DNA of 64,000 bases. Source: Gnetum montanum. Taxonomy: Eukaryota > Streptophyta > Gnetopsida > Gnetales > Gnetaceae. A program made the position numbers and the translations under genes. The first letter of the stretch is position 1. Each line of letters starts with the position of its first letter. This document shows positions 11,021 to 22,755 of the stretch, piece after piece. The stretch covers positions 189,572-253,571 of the forward strand of contig MNCI01006587.1 of NCBI GenBank assembly GCA_015680685.1. The letters are read 5' to 3'. The notes below the pieces were generated by a model. That model searched no databases and was not told the DNA's origin. It worked only from the letters and a program-made list of their open reading frames with translations.

Positions 11021-11929
11021 AGTATCCCTAGACCCTTCCATCCCATGTCCCTATGACCATGTAGCTCATAGTCATGTAGCTTAGCCTTTCTTTGCAAATT
11101 TCTTATGCTTGTATATGTATTTTATTTTACTCTTCATGTAGGTAGCTTAGATTTCTACTTCATTTGCATTTTACTTATGTATTATAGCCTTTCCTTTCCA
11201 TTACTTTTATACATGATGAAAAAGAAATAATCAGTATAAACCTTAAAGTTGGTAAAAAAACTATAAAAAATTTAAAAAATAATAAAAAATTTACCAAAAA
11301 TAATCTAAAACTCTAAGGGCCTGCCATGGCCTAAAATTGGAAAACCCATGGTCTACTAAGGCCTTAAACTAGCATCATGGCTTGTCAAGGCCTTAAACTA
11401 GCATCATGGTTTGCTGAGGCCTTAAACAAACATCGCAGTCTACTAAGACTCTAAACTAGCATCATAGCCCACTAAGACTTTAGCATTACAATCTGCTAAG
11501 AATCTAAACTAGCATTACAGTCTGCTAAGGCTCTAAACTAGCATCATAGCCCATCACAGTCTTAAACTAGTGATAAATGTATAGCCTACCATGGTTTTTT
11601 AAAAAAAATGGCAGGTAATCCATGTTCATTCATAATCTCATAGTTCTTAACATAGCTAATGTAGCCATATTCCACATAGATATTTTCAACACTTATAGCC
11701 TTAGAATCTTAAAATAATAAAGCAATCATAAACATATATAGATAAAACCAAAACCAAAACTTAAAATTTAAAACATCTTAGAAATAAAAAACATAGCCAT
11801 GACCACATTGTATGGCATAAATGTTAAAATATTAATCATATATGTTAAAATGTCTACAACTCAAGTATTGGCAACATAAGCCATACATATGTCAAGCGTA
11901 AACTGAAATAAACAAGAAAGACTATTGCA
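11021..11929. repeat. E2 non-coding stretch with a short tandem array
   Basis: Directly after the protease stop lies AT-rich non-coding DNA. From about 11311 to 11597 there are roughly ten irregular units of about 30 bases around the core CTTAAACTAGCATCA with variable GGCCTN/CTAAG parts. Similar units occur at 53840-54085 near the other end of E2, and in E1 and H. The remaining DNA to 11929 shows nothing recognisable. Confidence 0.7.
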
Positions 11930-14194
11930 TCAAGCACTTGATGGTGCCAAGGGGGCATCTAGAGGAGAAGGTGGTGCTACATCATCATCATCATCACCTA
12001 CACCATTGGGACCACCAACATCATAAAATGCCTATAAGATAGCAACACAAAACTAGTTAGTAACCATAATAACTAAAATCATAACATGAACTAAGAAAAA
12101 CAAAAAAAGAAACATAAAACTAAAAAGAAACAAACTAAAACTTAAATGTAAAACATAAAAGGCATCATACCTATGGAGAATTTGACTCTACAAACTCTTA
12201 GGGAAGATGGTGAAGGCCAGTCTCAAAACATTGGAGGATCTGGTCTTCTATCATGTTGGCCCAATCAATGTCCCCTAAATTGATGCCTATGAGGATGTTA
12301 GTTCTATCCACACCAATCCATGATGGTGGCTCCCATGAGATAGTAGTTGTAGTGACCTCATCTATAGTTATGGTAATCTGTGAAGTGGGAGACTCAACCA
12401 TTGTTAGAGTGTTTTCAAAAAGGATGAAAGCACTCTCAACTTGAATGCATTGAATAAACATCTCTCTCTTTTGTTATTTAGTTATCTCCTTCTTTGGCCA
12501 TTTCAAATAGGAATCTCGATCAACCTTATACTTGCACTTGTGGTCCCTTTGTGTCTTATTCCACTTTAGGACCCAAGCATAATAATCCTTCCAATCCTAT
12601 GCCTTTTGAGAAATCAAGTCCATCTACATTTGTTGCTCATGCAACTCCCGAGAAAGAGCAATCTTATCATGGATAGTGTGCTAGTGGCAAGCCCATATAA
12701 TCTCTTTGGTCTGTAAGGCCCTCAGGTTCTCCACTTGGGCATCCATTAAGGCATTACGCTCCTTGAGATCCTAGATCCTCTTAGCTTGCCTTTCATTTTC
12801 CTTCTTCAAGGCCATAACCTACTCCCATAGGGATTCATTAGACCTCTGAATCTCTCATGAAGCTTTAGCACATGAAACTACAAGATCAGTGACAGTTTCA
12901 TAATGCTTCAAGGGGACATGTGTGGTGCTAGAAGGAAGCTTAGGCAAGGAGTCAAACTCCATGTATTAGGCTAGATCTCATGTGACTGATGATACTAAAA
13001 CCACCAAAAATAATAATACTGAACTCAATATACAATATAGCAATAGCATAAAATACATCTCATAGCAACATGGCTAAAGCATAGTGAAACATAGTTCTTA
13101 CCAATTTTGGGTACAACCTATTCCAATCAATCAATGATGTCCTTTGCCATCCTATGCATAAATTTTATCTTATCTAGGACCTCTACCGATGGTTTCAGGT
13201 AAAACTTAGGTACATGGGCCTCTATTGCTAGCTCAAGAACTACGATAAGCATAACAATTGTTGGATAAGTAAGAAATCTAAAACCAAACATCAAATTATA
13301 GGCAATAACAAGTAGAGCATAAGCATACATATGCTCTCCACTTCATTCTCATGATCATATTCATCATTATCAAGGATTTCGATTAAAGACTCCTCAAGTA
13401 GTGACCCACCGAACAAGGCATCAATATCACCCATATCTTATTGCAAGAGTGCCTCCTCTACACACCTTTGTTCTTCCTTTGCCATGGCACTATGCCTTTT
13501 GCTCTTCCTCCTTGGCATGCCTATGTGCCTCCTTTGCTTGCCTTTGTTCTTCTTCTGCAGTGGCAGCTTCAGCTACCAAGTTCCACCATTGATCTGTAAC
13601 CATAAACTATTAGATAAGTTAGCATGAATAGCCATAGAACAAAAACATAGCCAAAAGAAAAAGAAAACATAGTTGAGGTGTACCTATGACTGCCTGGTCT
13701 AAGTGTGGGATCTTGAAGATAATCTTTTGCTTAGAGGATAGCTCTATTACTAGTGGTGCTTCTTTTGTGGGCCTCTTTAGGCTAGCCCCAATTGCTCTAG
13801 TGGCCTCAACATGTAATTGTTGGACCCTCTTTATGTTTTCTGAAAATGTAAGAGGTACCTTCCCTAAGCTATCAAGGGATTCACATCAACTAACATCAAG
13901 ATCCTTAGTGTTCATGGATAGTGAATCTCCCATACCCTTTGGTGGATTTTGGGCCCTCATGGTTGGATAAAAATGCTTTATCTAAGGCCTGGAGAGTAGT
14001 CATGGGTCCTAGTGCACCCACGATCCACCTCTCCTCACCATCAAAAATTATGCAAACCTCTTCAAATAGCCTAGAAAAAATGCATGTTGCATGTGGACTA
14101 TTATGGAAGAGTCTACACGAATTTTGAGGATTTCCTCTTTGAGGCTCACAACTAAGGAAACAGCCTAGTTAAAACAAGTTTCCTCTATCATAAC
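11930..14194 (-). pseudogene. E2 antisense gene, 3' exons (second half of exon 4 to exon 8)
   Basis: Opposite to E2's own genes, and continuing the gene that starts at 27368. Exon 4 resumes after the E1 insertion (14194-13684) and matches H exon 4: HAFFLGYLKRFA versus YAFYIAYLKQFA, and RAQNPPKGMGDS versus RAQDPPEIIGES. Exons 5 (13593-13329), 6 (13239-13102), 7 (12976-12171) and 8 (12031-11930) are bounded by GT and AG. The donors at 13683 (GTACAC), 13101 (GTAAGA) and 12170 (GTATGA) are good, and exon 7 to exon 8 keeps frame. Exon 5 is Glu/Ala-rich then acidic. Exon 7 holds a coiled coil (ALKKENERQAKRI, DLKERNALMDAQVENLRAL). Exon 8 ends in a DDDDD/Pro-rich tail and TGA at 11932-11930. Stops are mostly TAG. 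The function is unknown. Confidence 0.7.
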
Positions 14195-15878
14195 TGAAAC
14201 ACCACAAAAATTTTAGCAACACTTCCAGACAACTTTAGAGCCTCTGAAATGGCTTCAAGCAACCCACCATGGAGCAAGCAAGGTCCCCCTGGGGCCCACA
14301 GATCACAAAGCGTAAGGATCAGCGTCACCAACTTTTGGGGCCCCGAAACTAAGTCAAAACAGGCCAAAATTAAGCACAAGGACCCCCCATGATCTTCACC
14401 AAGGTCCTCAGCAGTTTCCAGCCTCCAGAAAATCAAAATTCGGGTCTTAAATGAGGTGTTTTTAGTTGATTACGCTGGGGCTACATTTTCTTACGCTGCA
14501 TAGCATAAGAATGCGTAAATCACTATTCACAGCATGAACACTATTCATCGCGTGAACACTATTCATCGACTTCCAGAAAATTCCAGAAAAATTTCAAAAA
14601 ATGGCAAAAAGTTCTTAGCATCAGCAACTTTCAGAAAATTCTCAGCATCAGTAGTTTCCAACCTCCAGAAAATCAAAATTCGGGCCTTAAATGAGGTGTT
14701 TTTAGTTGATTACGCTGGGGCTACATTTTCTTACGCTGCATAGCATAAGAATGCGTAAATCACTATTCACAGCATGAACACTATTCATCGCGTGAACACT
14801 ATTCATAGCATAAACACTATTCATCGCGTAAACACTATTCATCGACTTCCAGAAAATTCCAGAAAAATTTCAAAAATGGTAGAAAATTCTCAGCATCAAC
14901 AACTTCTAGAAAATTCTCAGCATCAGCAACTTCCAGAAAATTCTCAGCATCAGCAACTTCTAGAAAATTTCAGAAAAACTCAAGGACAAAGAAGTTTCGA
15001 GCAGGACAGATCAAATTTCCCTCGTACATTTCATTGTAAATTTTTATTTATGGGATAATCAAGCCCTCATGGTCTAAATTAAATGTACTTTCATGGGCTT
15101 GAATAACCCATAAATTGTAAAATGCAATGCACCTGGTCAAGAACGTAGCTTGTCGACACACATCCAACTCTCGCCAGCATGCATCCAACCCGAACACAAC
15201 TGTCCATTAGATACATGTCACTAGATCCACTTTCCTTTCATCTCCCAACCATTGATTCCATTCTAGAAATTCTGTGCCGGAGCCCGGCCCAACCCTATAA
15301 ATACCCTATCAATTCACATAATCGAGGGGTAAAAATTGGAGAGATTGGAAATCCTGAGAAGGTGCAAAACCTGCAATCCTTGGGTGCTCGGCACATCTGA
15401 CTATTGGCATCCAAGAATATCTCATGTTCATCATATCACATCATTGCATCATCACTTCAGACATCATCCCGGGGCTTAGTGCTTGACCTGCCATCCACAC
15501 GTGCAGCTACACTTTGACCAGTGCATACCTTTTTTTTGTTAAACAATACAATACAGTTCATTGCCTCCCATTTACATTGTTTAGTTCTATTTATGCTTTG
15601 TTTACAATATAGCTCTATTTATGCTTTATTTATAATTTAGTACGCTTTGTTTACATTTTGTGTCACTGTTTACATCGTTTACGATAACCCCAGCACTAGC
15701 CGTAGCTTACGCTCAGGGAAGTCCTTGGTTGATTTGCATGCAAACCATCCAAGGCACTCTACCTTTGTTTACTTTTCCAGCTTGCCCTCAGGCGAAGGTA
15801 GAGTTAGTTGTGGCTGCCCGACGATCTCTCGGTGTCTGTTTCCATTCTAGCCTTACACCGACGATTTAGGTCAATATA
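14195..15878 (+). repeat. E1 5' LTR
   Basis: It starts TGAAACACCACAAAAATTTT and ends ...CAATATA (TACA in the 3' copy). Inside is a 240-base tandem duplication (from 14411 and from 14651) including the TTACGCTGCATAGC.TAAG near-palindrome and a run of about 15-base units (CACTATTCATCGCGT) near 14525-14845. TATA box at 15296-15303. Confidence 0.92.
15296..15303 (+). promoter_or_regulatory. TATA box in E1 5' LTR
   Basis: CCCTATAAATACCC is conserved in the 3' LTR (23793-23800) and, on the minus strand, in the H LTR (38469-38462). Confidence 0.65.
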
Positions 15879-15883
15879 GTTTT

Positions 15884-15902
15884 TGGCGCTAGAAGGAGGG
15901 CC
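15884..15902 (+). promoter_or_regulatory. E1 primer-binding site
   Basis: TGGCGCTAGAAGGAGGGCC lies five bases after the LTR end. The same site with one change occurs in E2 and H. The tRNA partner is not assigned. Confidence 0.85.
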
Positions 15903-16293
15903 TGACTTGTTTTCTATTTAATCGAAACACTGATTACGTTACCTATTCAAACACTACCCAAATTAAGTGCTGAAACCACGTGCTCGCGCTGCTACAGTGT
16001 TTTGCGGTTGCTATAGTAACCTTACACTGCTATAGTGCTTTGCGGCTGCTACAGTGCCGCTACAGTGTTTTTTCAACAAAAACACACAAAACGCATTCGT
16101 TTCAAAGCTGAATTTATTGTAATTTGCACCTAGATAAATTTTCAATGTTCACACGTTAGATACTTAGACAAATTTTCAGTATTCATGCGCTGCCTATTGG
16201 TCTAGTTTAATTAGTTTGGTCACATAGTGTTTGTGTCACGATGACATCGTAACTGCTTGTAATCCAACTCCATTCATCTACCCCAGTCCACTC
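15903..16293 (+). other. E1 leader, non-coding
   Basis: Untranslated leader between primer-binding site and the gag ATG. It includes three or four short units GCTACAGTG(C/T)TTTGCGG near 15990-16065. No gene seen. Confidence 0.6.
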
Positions 16294-18440
16294 ATGTTTA
16301 TCATGGAATCCTCCCAAGTCAACCCAGTAACACTACCGATTGCTGACTTTGGGGCCGAAGCTTCAAACCCTGTGACTGCTACAGAATCCATAACCGTTAT
16401 TGAACACATAAATCCTCAAGGCCCTACACGCCAATCCCTCAGGCTACAGGGCAAAGGCCCTATTCACGCGACCCTTACACCCGAACAGTATAACTTTATC
16501 TATGTCAAAATCCAAGCCAACCTACCCATTGATCGTGGAGAGAGGGAAGCTAAGCGAGAATATGAATTTATCCACAAAGGAGGACGTGAGTTTATCCCTT
16601 CAACATTTGACATAATCCCACTATCTGAAAACCATCATAAACTCATATCCCAACTTCTTATGGCTAGAAGTCAAGCCTTACAACTAGCTCCCATAGAGCC
16701 TCAAGATGAAGAAGATGACTTTGCAGCCCAATCTAAACATGGAGAATCATACCATACCATTAGCCCCCATGCCCACACAAATACATTATTCCATCCTTTC
16801 CTAGAAGAAACTGTGTTTCCTTCTTCATTTGCAAACACTCAAGCACCTATTCCCCATTCCATTCCTATCTTCTCCATGCTCAATAACATTCACTCTGATG
16901 CGTCCACTTCCATCATTCCTCCACCAGTGCAGTCCCAACAACTCCCTCCCCAAACCAATGCAGGGTCAATCTTCCAACCTCAAGTAATTGGAATGCCATC
17001 ATTCATACCAGCTTCCACATCCATCCATTACATACCCCAAGTGCAGATTCATGGGGCACCATTGATTACTCCAACCCAACACGTTCAAGGTGTTACCTCA
17101 CAACCTATGGCTGGGCAGTGGGTTCCACCGGTAGTCTCAATCATGAATACCATCCCACCACAACAAATGTTAGCCCAACAACCTGCCTTTCCACAAACAA
17201 TGCAACAATTAAATCATTATCATCCACAATCCAATCAATCCACTGGTTTGCCTACCGCCCAAGAATGGGCAGACACACAAAAAATGATGCACTCCTTGGC
17301 AAAAGAATTAAAATGCCTTAAAACTTTGAACAAGGAGGAAGTCAAAGTACTAGATTTCTATCAAGATGACCCAATTAACCCCTCAGTTCCACCCTTAACC
17401 TTGCCAGAAGGAGTCTCGTTACCTTAGTTGACCAAGTACAATGGAGAGGGGGACCCAAATGCCCACCTAGTGACATTTAGAACCGAAAGCCTTTTACTTC
17501 AAGCATGGCCCCATGTAATTTTGCGAGTGTTTGCAATGTCCTTAACCGGAAAAGCCTTAGGCTAGTACCGATCTTTACCCCGTAGCTCCATATCTTCCTT
17601 AGAGAATTTGTTGCATCAGTTTGTCACCTGTTTCAAATACAATCTGAACTTGAAGCCACATTAGATAGCTTGATTCAAGTTAAACAAGCGCCATTAGAGC
17701 CAGCGCAGAAATTTATCCAAAGGTGGAGTGTAGCCTTAAATGAACTTCACGAACCTATCCCCGAAACATATTTACTCACCATTCTTAAGTCGGTCATGAA
17801 TGAATTTATTAAGTCAAAACTTTACTACCTGAAAGCCCGCACATTGAGCCAAGCATTCGTGCAAATCAAAGACATAGAAGAAGTTGCACAAACAAGTAAT
17901 GACCCAGCCTACTCAACCTTTAGGAGCCAACACACGAGGAAAGATAAATCCAAAACAACTGTAGCAGCAGTGACTGAGAGAAAACAACCCACTATCCCAA
18001 ACAACTATGAAAGAACCACACCTACTCATACACCTGAAAATTCCTCAAATAGAAACAACACAGGTCACGGCTGTACCTTTGAAAGGAAAGACCCGGCTCA
18101 ATACACACCATTGCCCATGAAGCCTTCACAACTACTTGATTAACTTCTAAAGGTCAGGCTAATTCAACACAAACAAATGTCTCCTGTGGCCTCATAAAGA
18201 CATGATCGCTTTTGTGAATTAGCCAAAAATCTAGCCTTAGCAATAGCCAACGAACCTCCCATTCCAAAAGGCTTTAGGTTGGATAGATTTTGTGAGTATC
18301 ACCAACGACCTAGCCATGGAACTGATTACTACTTTACGTTGAAACAAGACATACAACACATGATTGATAGGGGTGAAGTAGCATTCGACGAGGCAAATCC
18401 AGTAAGACCTCAAAACCAAACCATGGGGTCTACAAGGATC
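16294..18440 (+). pseudogene. E1 gag, largely readable
   Basis: I choose ATG 16294 because the frame upstream has only non-ATG starts. It is open for 377 codons to a TAG at 17425-17427. The N-terminal part has RQSLRLQGKGP and AKREYEFIHKGG. A long Pro/Gln/Thr-rich linker (about 16740-17260) is followed by DFYQDDPINPSVPP, then TKYNGEGDPNAHL after the stop. The capsid-like part (AWPHVILRVFAMSLTGKAL, FKYN) and 17670-18143 (ESTYLLTILKSVMNEFIKSKLYYL region, 157 codons) follow after a frameshift near 17640. The knuckle near 18285-18345 is FCEYHQRPSHGTDYY: Cys-x2-His-x4-His with the final Cys changed to Tyr. It would be the structural protein. Confidence 0.88.
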
Positions 18441-19993
18441 CTCTCAACATCAATGATGCACCATATGTGATTAATACTATCCATATGGAAAATAGACAAG
18501 ACGTTCTGCGAAGACCTTTTGTGATTCAGAGGCCTTCAAAAAACACACCTACCCCGACATCTCCTCAAGCCCCTTTCATCATCCACACATCTCCCATGCC
18601 ACAAAAACCATTCATCATCCGCATACCGCCTTCGGTTGCCACCACAACAAACATACCATCTGAAAATCAACCCATTCCCTTTATGGTCTGAGTGCCAAAA
18701 CACCCTGGAACACAACCCACCACCACTTCTCAATGACCTTTGCGAGAACGTCTTGCCGATAGGCTAATAAGAGAGCGCTTAGAAAGAGAAAAAAGAGAGC
18801 GCATAGAGAGAGAAAACCATGGACACGAATTAGGACTACCAAAGCCAACACCGCTAAACACTATTCCCATGAGTCCATCCGTTAATGAGCCTAGTACAAG
18901 TCACCAAAACAAAGATGAAGTCGCAAGTTATATCCCAAACCTAGCATCCTCAGCTACTAACGTAAAAACCCCTCCATGAGAAATACGAATGTTAGGTCAA
19001 ATGGACCAAATCTCTACGGATAAGAATGTCCCAAATGATAAAGACCTAGCAAATGTGTTGACCCAGGTCACACAAGCCTTAAAACAAAAGAATACTTCTT
19101 TAAGTTTGTATGACCTAGTAATGACTTCACCAGTACATCGAGAAGCTCTCATACGGATGCTAACTTCAATTCCTGTTAGTGAGGATCTTCTTACAAATGA
19201 ACCATCCATTTATGCAGTATTATCCCCAAAATTTTAGGAATCGAAGAACACATCCTTAGAGTTCTACGTTAAGGACATTAAGCTAGATGAGAAAACAAGG
19301 AAAATCACTACAGCCCCTATGTTCATAACAATACAGGTTGATCATTTCAAAATACGTAGAGTGCATGTCGATGATGGTGCAGCAACAAATGTAATACTTT
19401 TTTCTATCATCGAAAAATTGGGACTCACTGAAAGAGTACAACCCACAACAACCTCTTTCTTGAGATCTTTCAGTGGTTCCCGTGTGGGAGTGAAAGGCAT
19501 GGTTACCTTAGATTCCATAGCTGGAGACCAATTCCCTACATTAGCTGAATTCATGGTGGTTGATGAAATGCCAGGGTTTAATCTAATCTTAGGACGTCCT
19601 TGGCTAGCTCAACTTAAAGCCGTATCTTCACCAATCCATCAAGAGATACATCTACCTTATGAGGGAGGTGAGATCATCATACATGGGGATACAACAACAT
19701 CGATCATTTCCTCATACCTTGAGGTAGGTTAAGGGTCAGAAATTGAGTTCATTAAGCCTAAACAAGAAACCATGAACATACATCAGAATGTGAACCCAAT
19801 GTTGACTCACAATCCAACTATTACTGAAGAAACACAAGAAGACACAGACATAGGAGCCATTCCTGCTGATGTTTCTTGGTCAGAACTACCCTTTAACATC
19901 ACCGATGAAGGGGAAGGTGAATATAAGATCATACCCATACACCCAGCACCACATGTTAAGTTACAAAAGATCAAGAGGCAACTCAACAACTAG
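18441..19993 (+). pseudogene. E1 gag-protease linker and protease
   Basis: A linker with Pro-rich repeats (PFIIHTSPMPQKPFIIRIPP, 18570-18640) and an Arg/Glu-rich block (RLADRLIRERLEREKRERIE, 18752-18812) leads to LSLYDLVMTSPVHREALIRMLTSIPVSEDLL (19102-19192). The retropepsin follows in an open 137-codon stretch (19319-19732). The active site is VHVDDGAATNVI, then PGFNLILGRPWLAQL, SSPIHQEIHLPYEGGEIIIHGD. A tail WSELPFNI ends with TAG at 19991-19993. D-D-G replaces the common D-[TS]-G, as also in E2 and H. Most of the protease is intact, which suggests E1 is younger than its neighbours. Confidence 0.88.
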
Positions 19994-20720
19994 AACGAAT
20001 GATACAAACTGTCCGAAATGACGTTAAACTAAGAACTGTCTGAAATGACATTAAACTACGAACTGTCTATAATGACATTAAACTAGCCACGGTCAGAAAT
20101 AGCCGGTTCCATTTAAAGCTTCTTGAAAACGTTACTACCTTTGGCCCACCATGGCATAAAACTGATAATCCTTTCTTTAACAATAGATGCAATAGTCCAT
20201 CAAGACTTTAAACTGATGTACTAAGCCCGAAATGGCTTTAAACTAGAGCCAACAAATTATAGATTTACAAACTCCCGTCATCTTACATTGAATTTTCGCT
20301 TAAAAGTTATAACTTACGATTTAGATTCTTACATGGTCATTGCTTTCTTTTCCAAGTATTTACCTTACATATTGCTTTACACTTTAGAAATTTATGTTAC
20401 ATTTAGTTGCACACAAATACTCTAGAAAACAAAGAAAAACAAAAAAAAACATAAAACTACAAAAATACATGGCCTGAAAAGGCCTTAAACTAGCTTACGG
20501 CTCAAAACGGCCTAAAACTATCATTTTTTACATTGCTTTTCTTTCATTCATATATTCCAACTCTATGTACGGCAGGTGTCACTTGATGTTGTTTTCTTCC
20601 TAGTTGATTTTTTTGCAGAATCTCGCAGGCACATAGCATGACCATGCATGCAACATCACACTTTACACAAGCAAGGTAAGCATTAGTCGGCTATGACTAT
20701 AAATTGGCACAGACAGTCCT
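19994..20720. repeat. E1 spacer with short irregular repeats
   Basis: Non-coding. Three units of about 31 bases (AATGAC.TTAAACTA.GAACTGTC) lie at 20004-20095, and scattered GGCCTTAAACTAG or GGCTTTAAACTAG units at 20140-20260 and 20465-20520. Relatives with pol have RT after such arrays; here nothing of it remains. Confidence 0.65.
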
Positions 20721-21345
20721 AGATCATGACTTAAAACTCATACCATAGAAAAGTCCTTGATCATGACTTAAAACTGATACCACAGAAAAGTCCTTGATCA
20801 TTACTTAAAACTGATACCACAGAAAAGTCCTAGATCATGACTTAAAACTGATACCACAGAACAATCCTGGATCATTACTTAAAACTGATACCACAGAAAG
20901 GTCCTAGATCATGACTTAAAACTGATACCACAAAATAGTCCTAGATCATGACTTAAAACTGATACCACAGAAAAGTCCTAGATCATGACTTAAAACTGAT
21001 ACCATAGAGTAGTCCTGGCATCATGACTTTAAACTGATACCACAAAGTAGTCCTGGATCATGACTTAAAACTGATAACACAGAGTAGTCCTAGCATCATG
21101 ACTTTAAACTAATACCACAGAGCAGTCCTGGATCATGACTTAAAACTGATAACACAGAGTAGTCCTAGCATCATGACTTTAAACTGATACCACAGAATAG
21201 TCCTGGCATCATGATTTTAAACTGATACCATAGAATAGTCTTGGATCATGACTTAAAACTAATACCACAGAGTAGTCCTGGATCATGACTTAAAACTGAT
21301 ATCACAGAATAGTCCTGGTTCATGACTTAAAACTGATACCACAGA
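20721..21345 (+). repeat. E1 tandem array, about 37-39-base unit, about 16 copies
   Basis: Unit: GATCATGACTTAAAACTGATACCACAGA plus AAGTCCT or TAGTCCT. Copies differ by a few bases and by a GC(A)TCATGACTTTAAACT variant. They are contiguous with no spacers, so this is not CRISPR. The central TTAAACTG is the core also seen in the arrays of E2 and H. Confidence 0.9.
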
Positions 21346-22740
21346 GTTCTATCTGGTATGACACTAAACTGCTACATCCATCTGCCATGACATGAAACTA
21401 GCATCCAAAGTCCACTAAGACTATAAACTAGTTTGCCTCTTCACAGTCTACTATGGCTATAAACTAGTAATGCACCATCTGCTATGACGCTAAAATGACA
21501 CCGTCCAAGGGGTTATGACGTGAAACTAACCCATGACAATCTGTTAAGACTATAAACTGGTGTCATCATCGATGAAAAGGCAAAACTTGAAAAGATCTGT
21601 TGTTGCAGTTGGCTGTTCCTGTTCCACAAAGACTTGTTGCATGATTCATCTCATGGGGCCCTAATGAAACTAATGTTGTTCATGATTTTGTCTACTTTGA
21701 AAATTGCACATGATCACTCCATCTCCTTGTCTAAAGTGTTTAGCTGATTATTTCATTTGTGGTTTTCTTGTCTTCTTGGAGTTGTGTTTACAGGATGACA
21801 CTTTTGAAGCATTCGTGCATAGATGCACTTCATCATGACGACAAGGTATCACATTTTTCTTGACGCACACGACTGGGTTAATCAATCCATTCATAAGTAC
21901 AATCCCAACTCCTGATACATTCCCTATTCCCCATCATGCTCCCTTATCCTATCCAATTATATCCCCTTGATACATTTTGCTCACCTCAAAACTCTTGATA
22001 CATTGTTGCATACTGTAGCTCTTTAAGTAGTTGCGACGCAAAATACAATACATAGTACATGATGCAAAATTCAAGTGCTCAAACATGAGCATGACACAAA
22101 AAGCAAGCTCTTTCAAAAAGATTGAGAAAAAAAATGATGAAAAAGAAAGACAAAGAAAGGCAAAATGAAAAAAAAACGAGAACAAACAAAAAAGAAAAAG
22201 CAAAAAAAGGTCAAAGATCAAAATGCACAGAAAAGGTCTTCATGACCCTGTTGACATCATAAACAAAAGACTATTGGCCATTCTCATACAAGCCCTAGGT
22301 GACAAGGAAATTGTCTTGAAAAATAGTCACACTTGTGTCTCAAAGAGACCATGTTGCACATCACCACATGGCTTTGGCTGTTTACAACAGGCCTCGTAAA
22401 CACTCTATAAGAGTCCCATTTCTCCAAAGAACGCACTTCCTATGTCTTGCCTCCGAGTCTGATGAACATTGGCTCTGAACAAGGACCAAAATACAGCTCA
22501 TTCATATAAGAGCACTCCTCTCCCACAATCCTGATAGCAATCATAACCCTTGATCAACTCTCGACTTCCTCCAGTTACAATCCCCTGCATCTTGAACCAC
22601 ATCCCCTCAATCCCATATACTTTTGAAAATGGTGCGATGGCATCCGGTCAAGGGCTGACGGTTAATGTTTGATGCTTTGTTGTTCATGGTGTTTTGCACT
22701 TCTTTGTCAATGCCTCTCGAGTGGATTCCTCCAGGTGTCA
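21346..22740 (+). other. E1 3' untranslated region
   Basis: Diverged array units continue to about 21560. AGTTGTGTTTACAGGATGA at 21778-21796 is shared with E2 (54154-54172). An A-rich segment lies at 22110-22215 (the 90-codon minus-strand reading there is low-complexity and rejected). The remainder to the polypurine tract is non-coding with no recognised gene. Confidence 0.55.
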
Positions 22741-22755
22741 AAAAATAGGGGCCAA
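22741..22755 (+). promoter_or_regulatory. E1 polypurine tract
   Basis: AAAAATAGGGGCCAA abuts the TGAAACACC start of the 3' LTR. E2 has the matching ACAAAGAGGGGCTAA at 54970-54984. Confidence 0.75.

Noticed and set aside
13401-14127. Plus-strand readings of 63-94 codons
   Set aside because: They are shadows of antisense-gene exons 4 and 5 on the minus strand, which have homology and splice sites.
14188-14436. Minus-strand reading of 82 codons with a near-identical partner at 22707-22997
   Set aside because: Both lie in the two LTRs of E1; the similarity is that of the LTRs and no domain is present.
20721-21345. Regular 37-39-base repeats that could suggest a CRISPR array
   Set aside because: Units are contiguous with no unique spacers, lie in a plant LTR element, and there are no cas genes.
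22110-22221. 90-codon minus-strand reading rich in Phe, Leu and Ser
   Set aside because: It is the reverse of an A-rich stretch; low complexity and no partner in the other elements.
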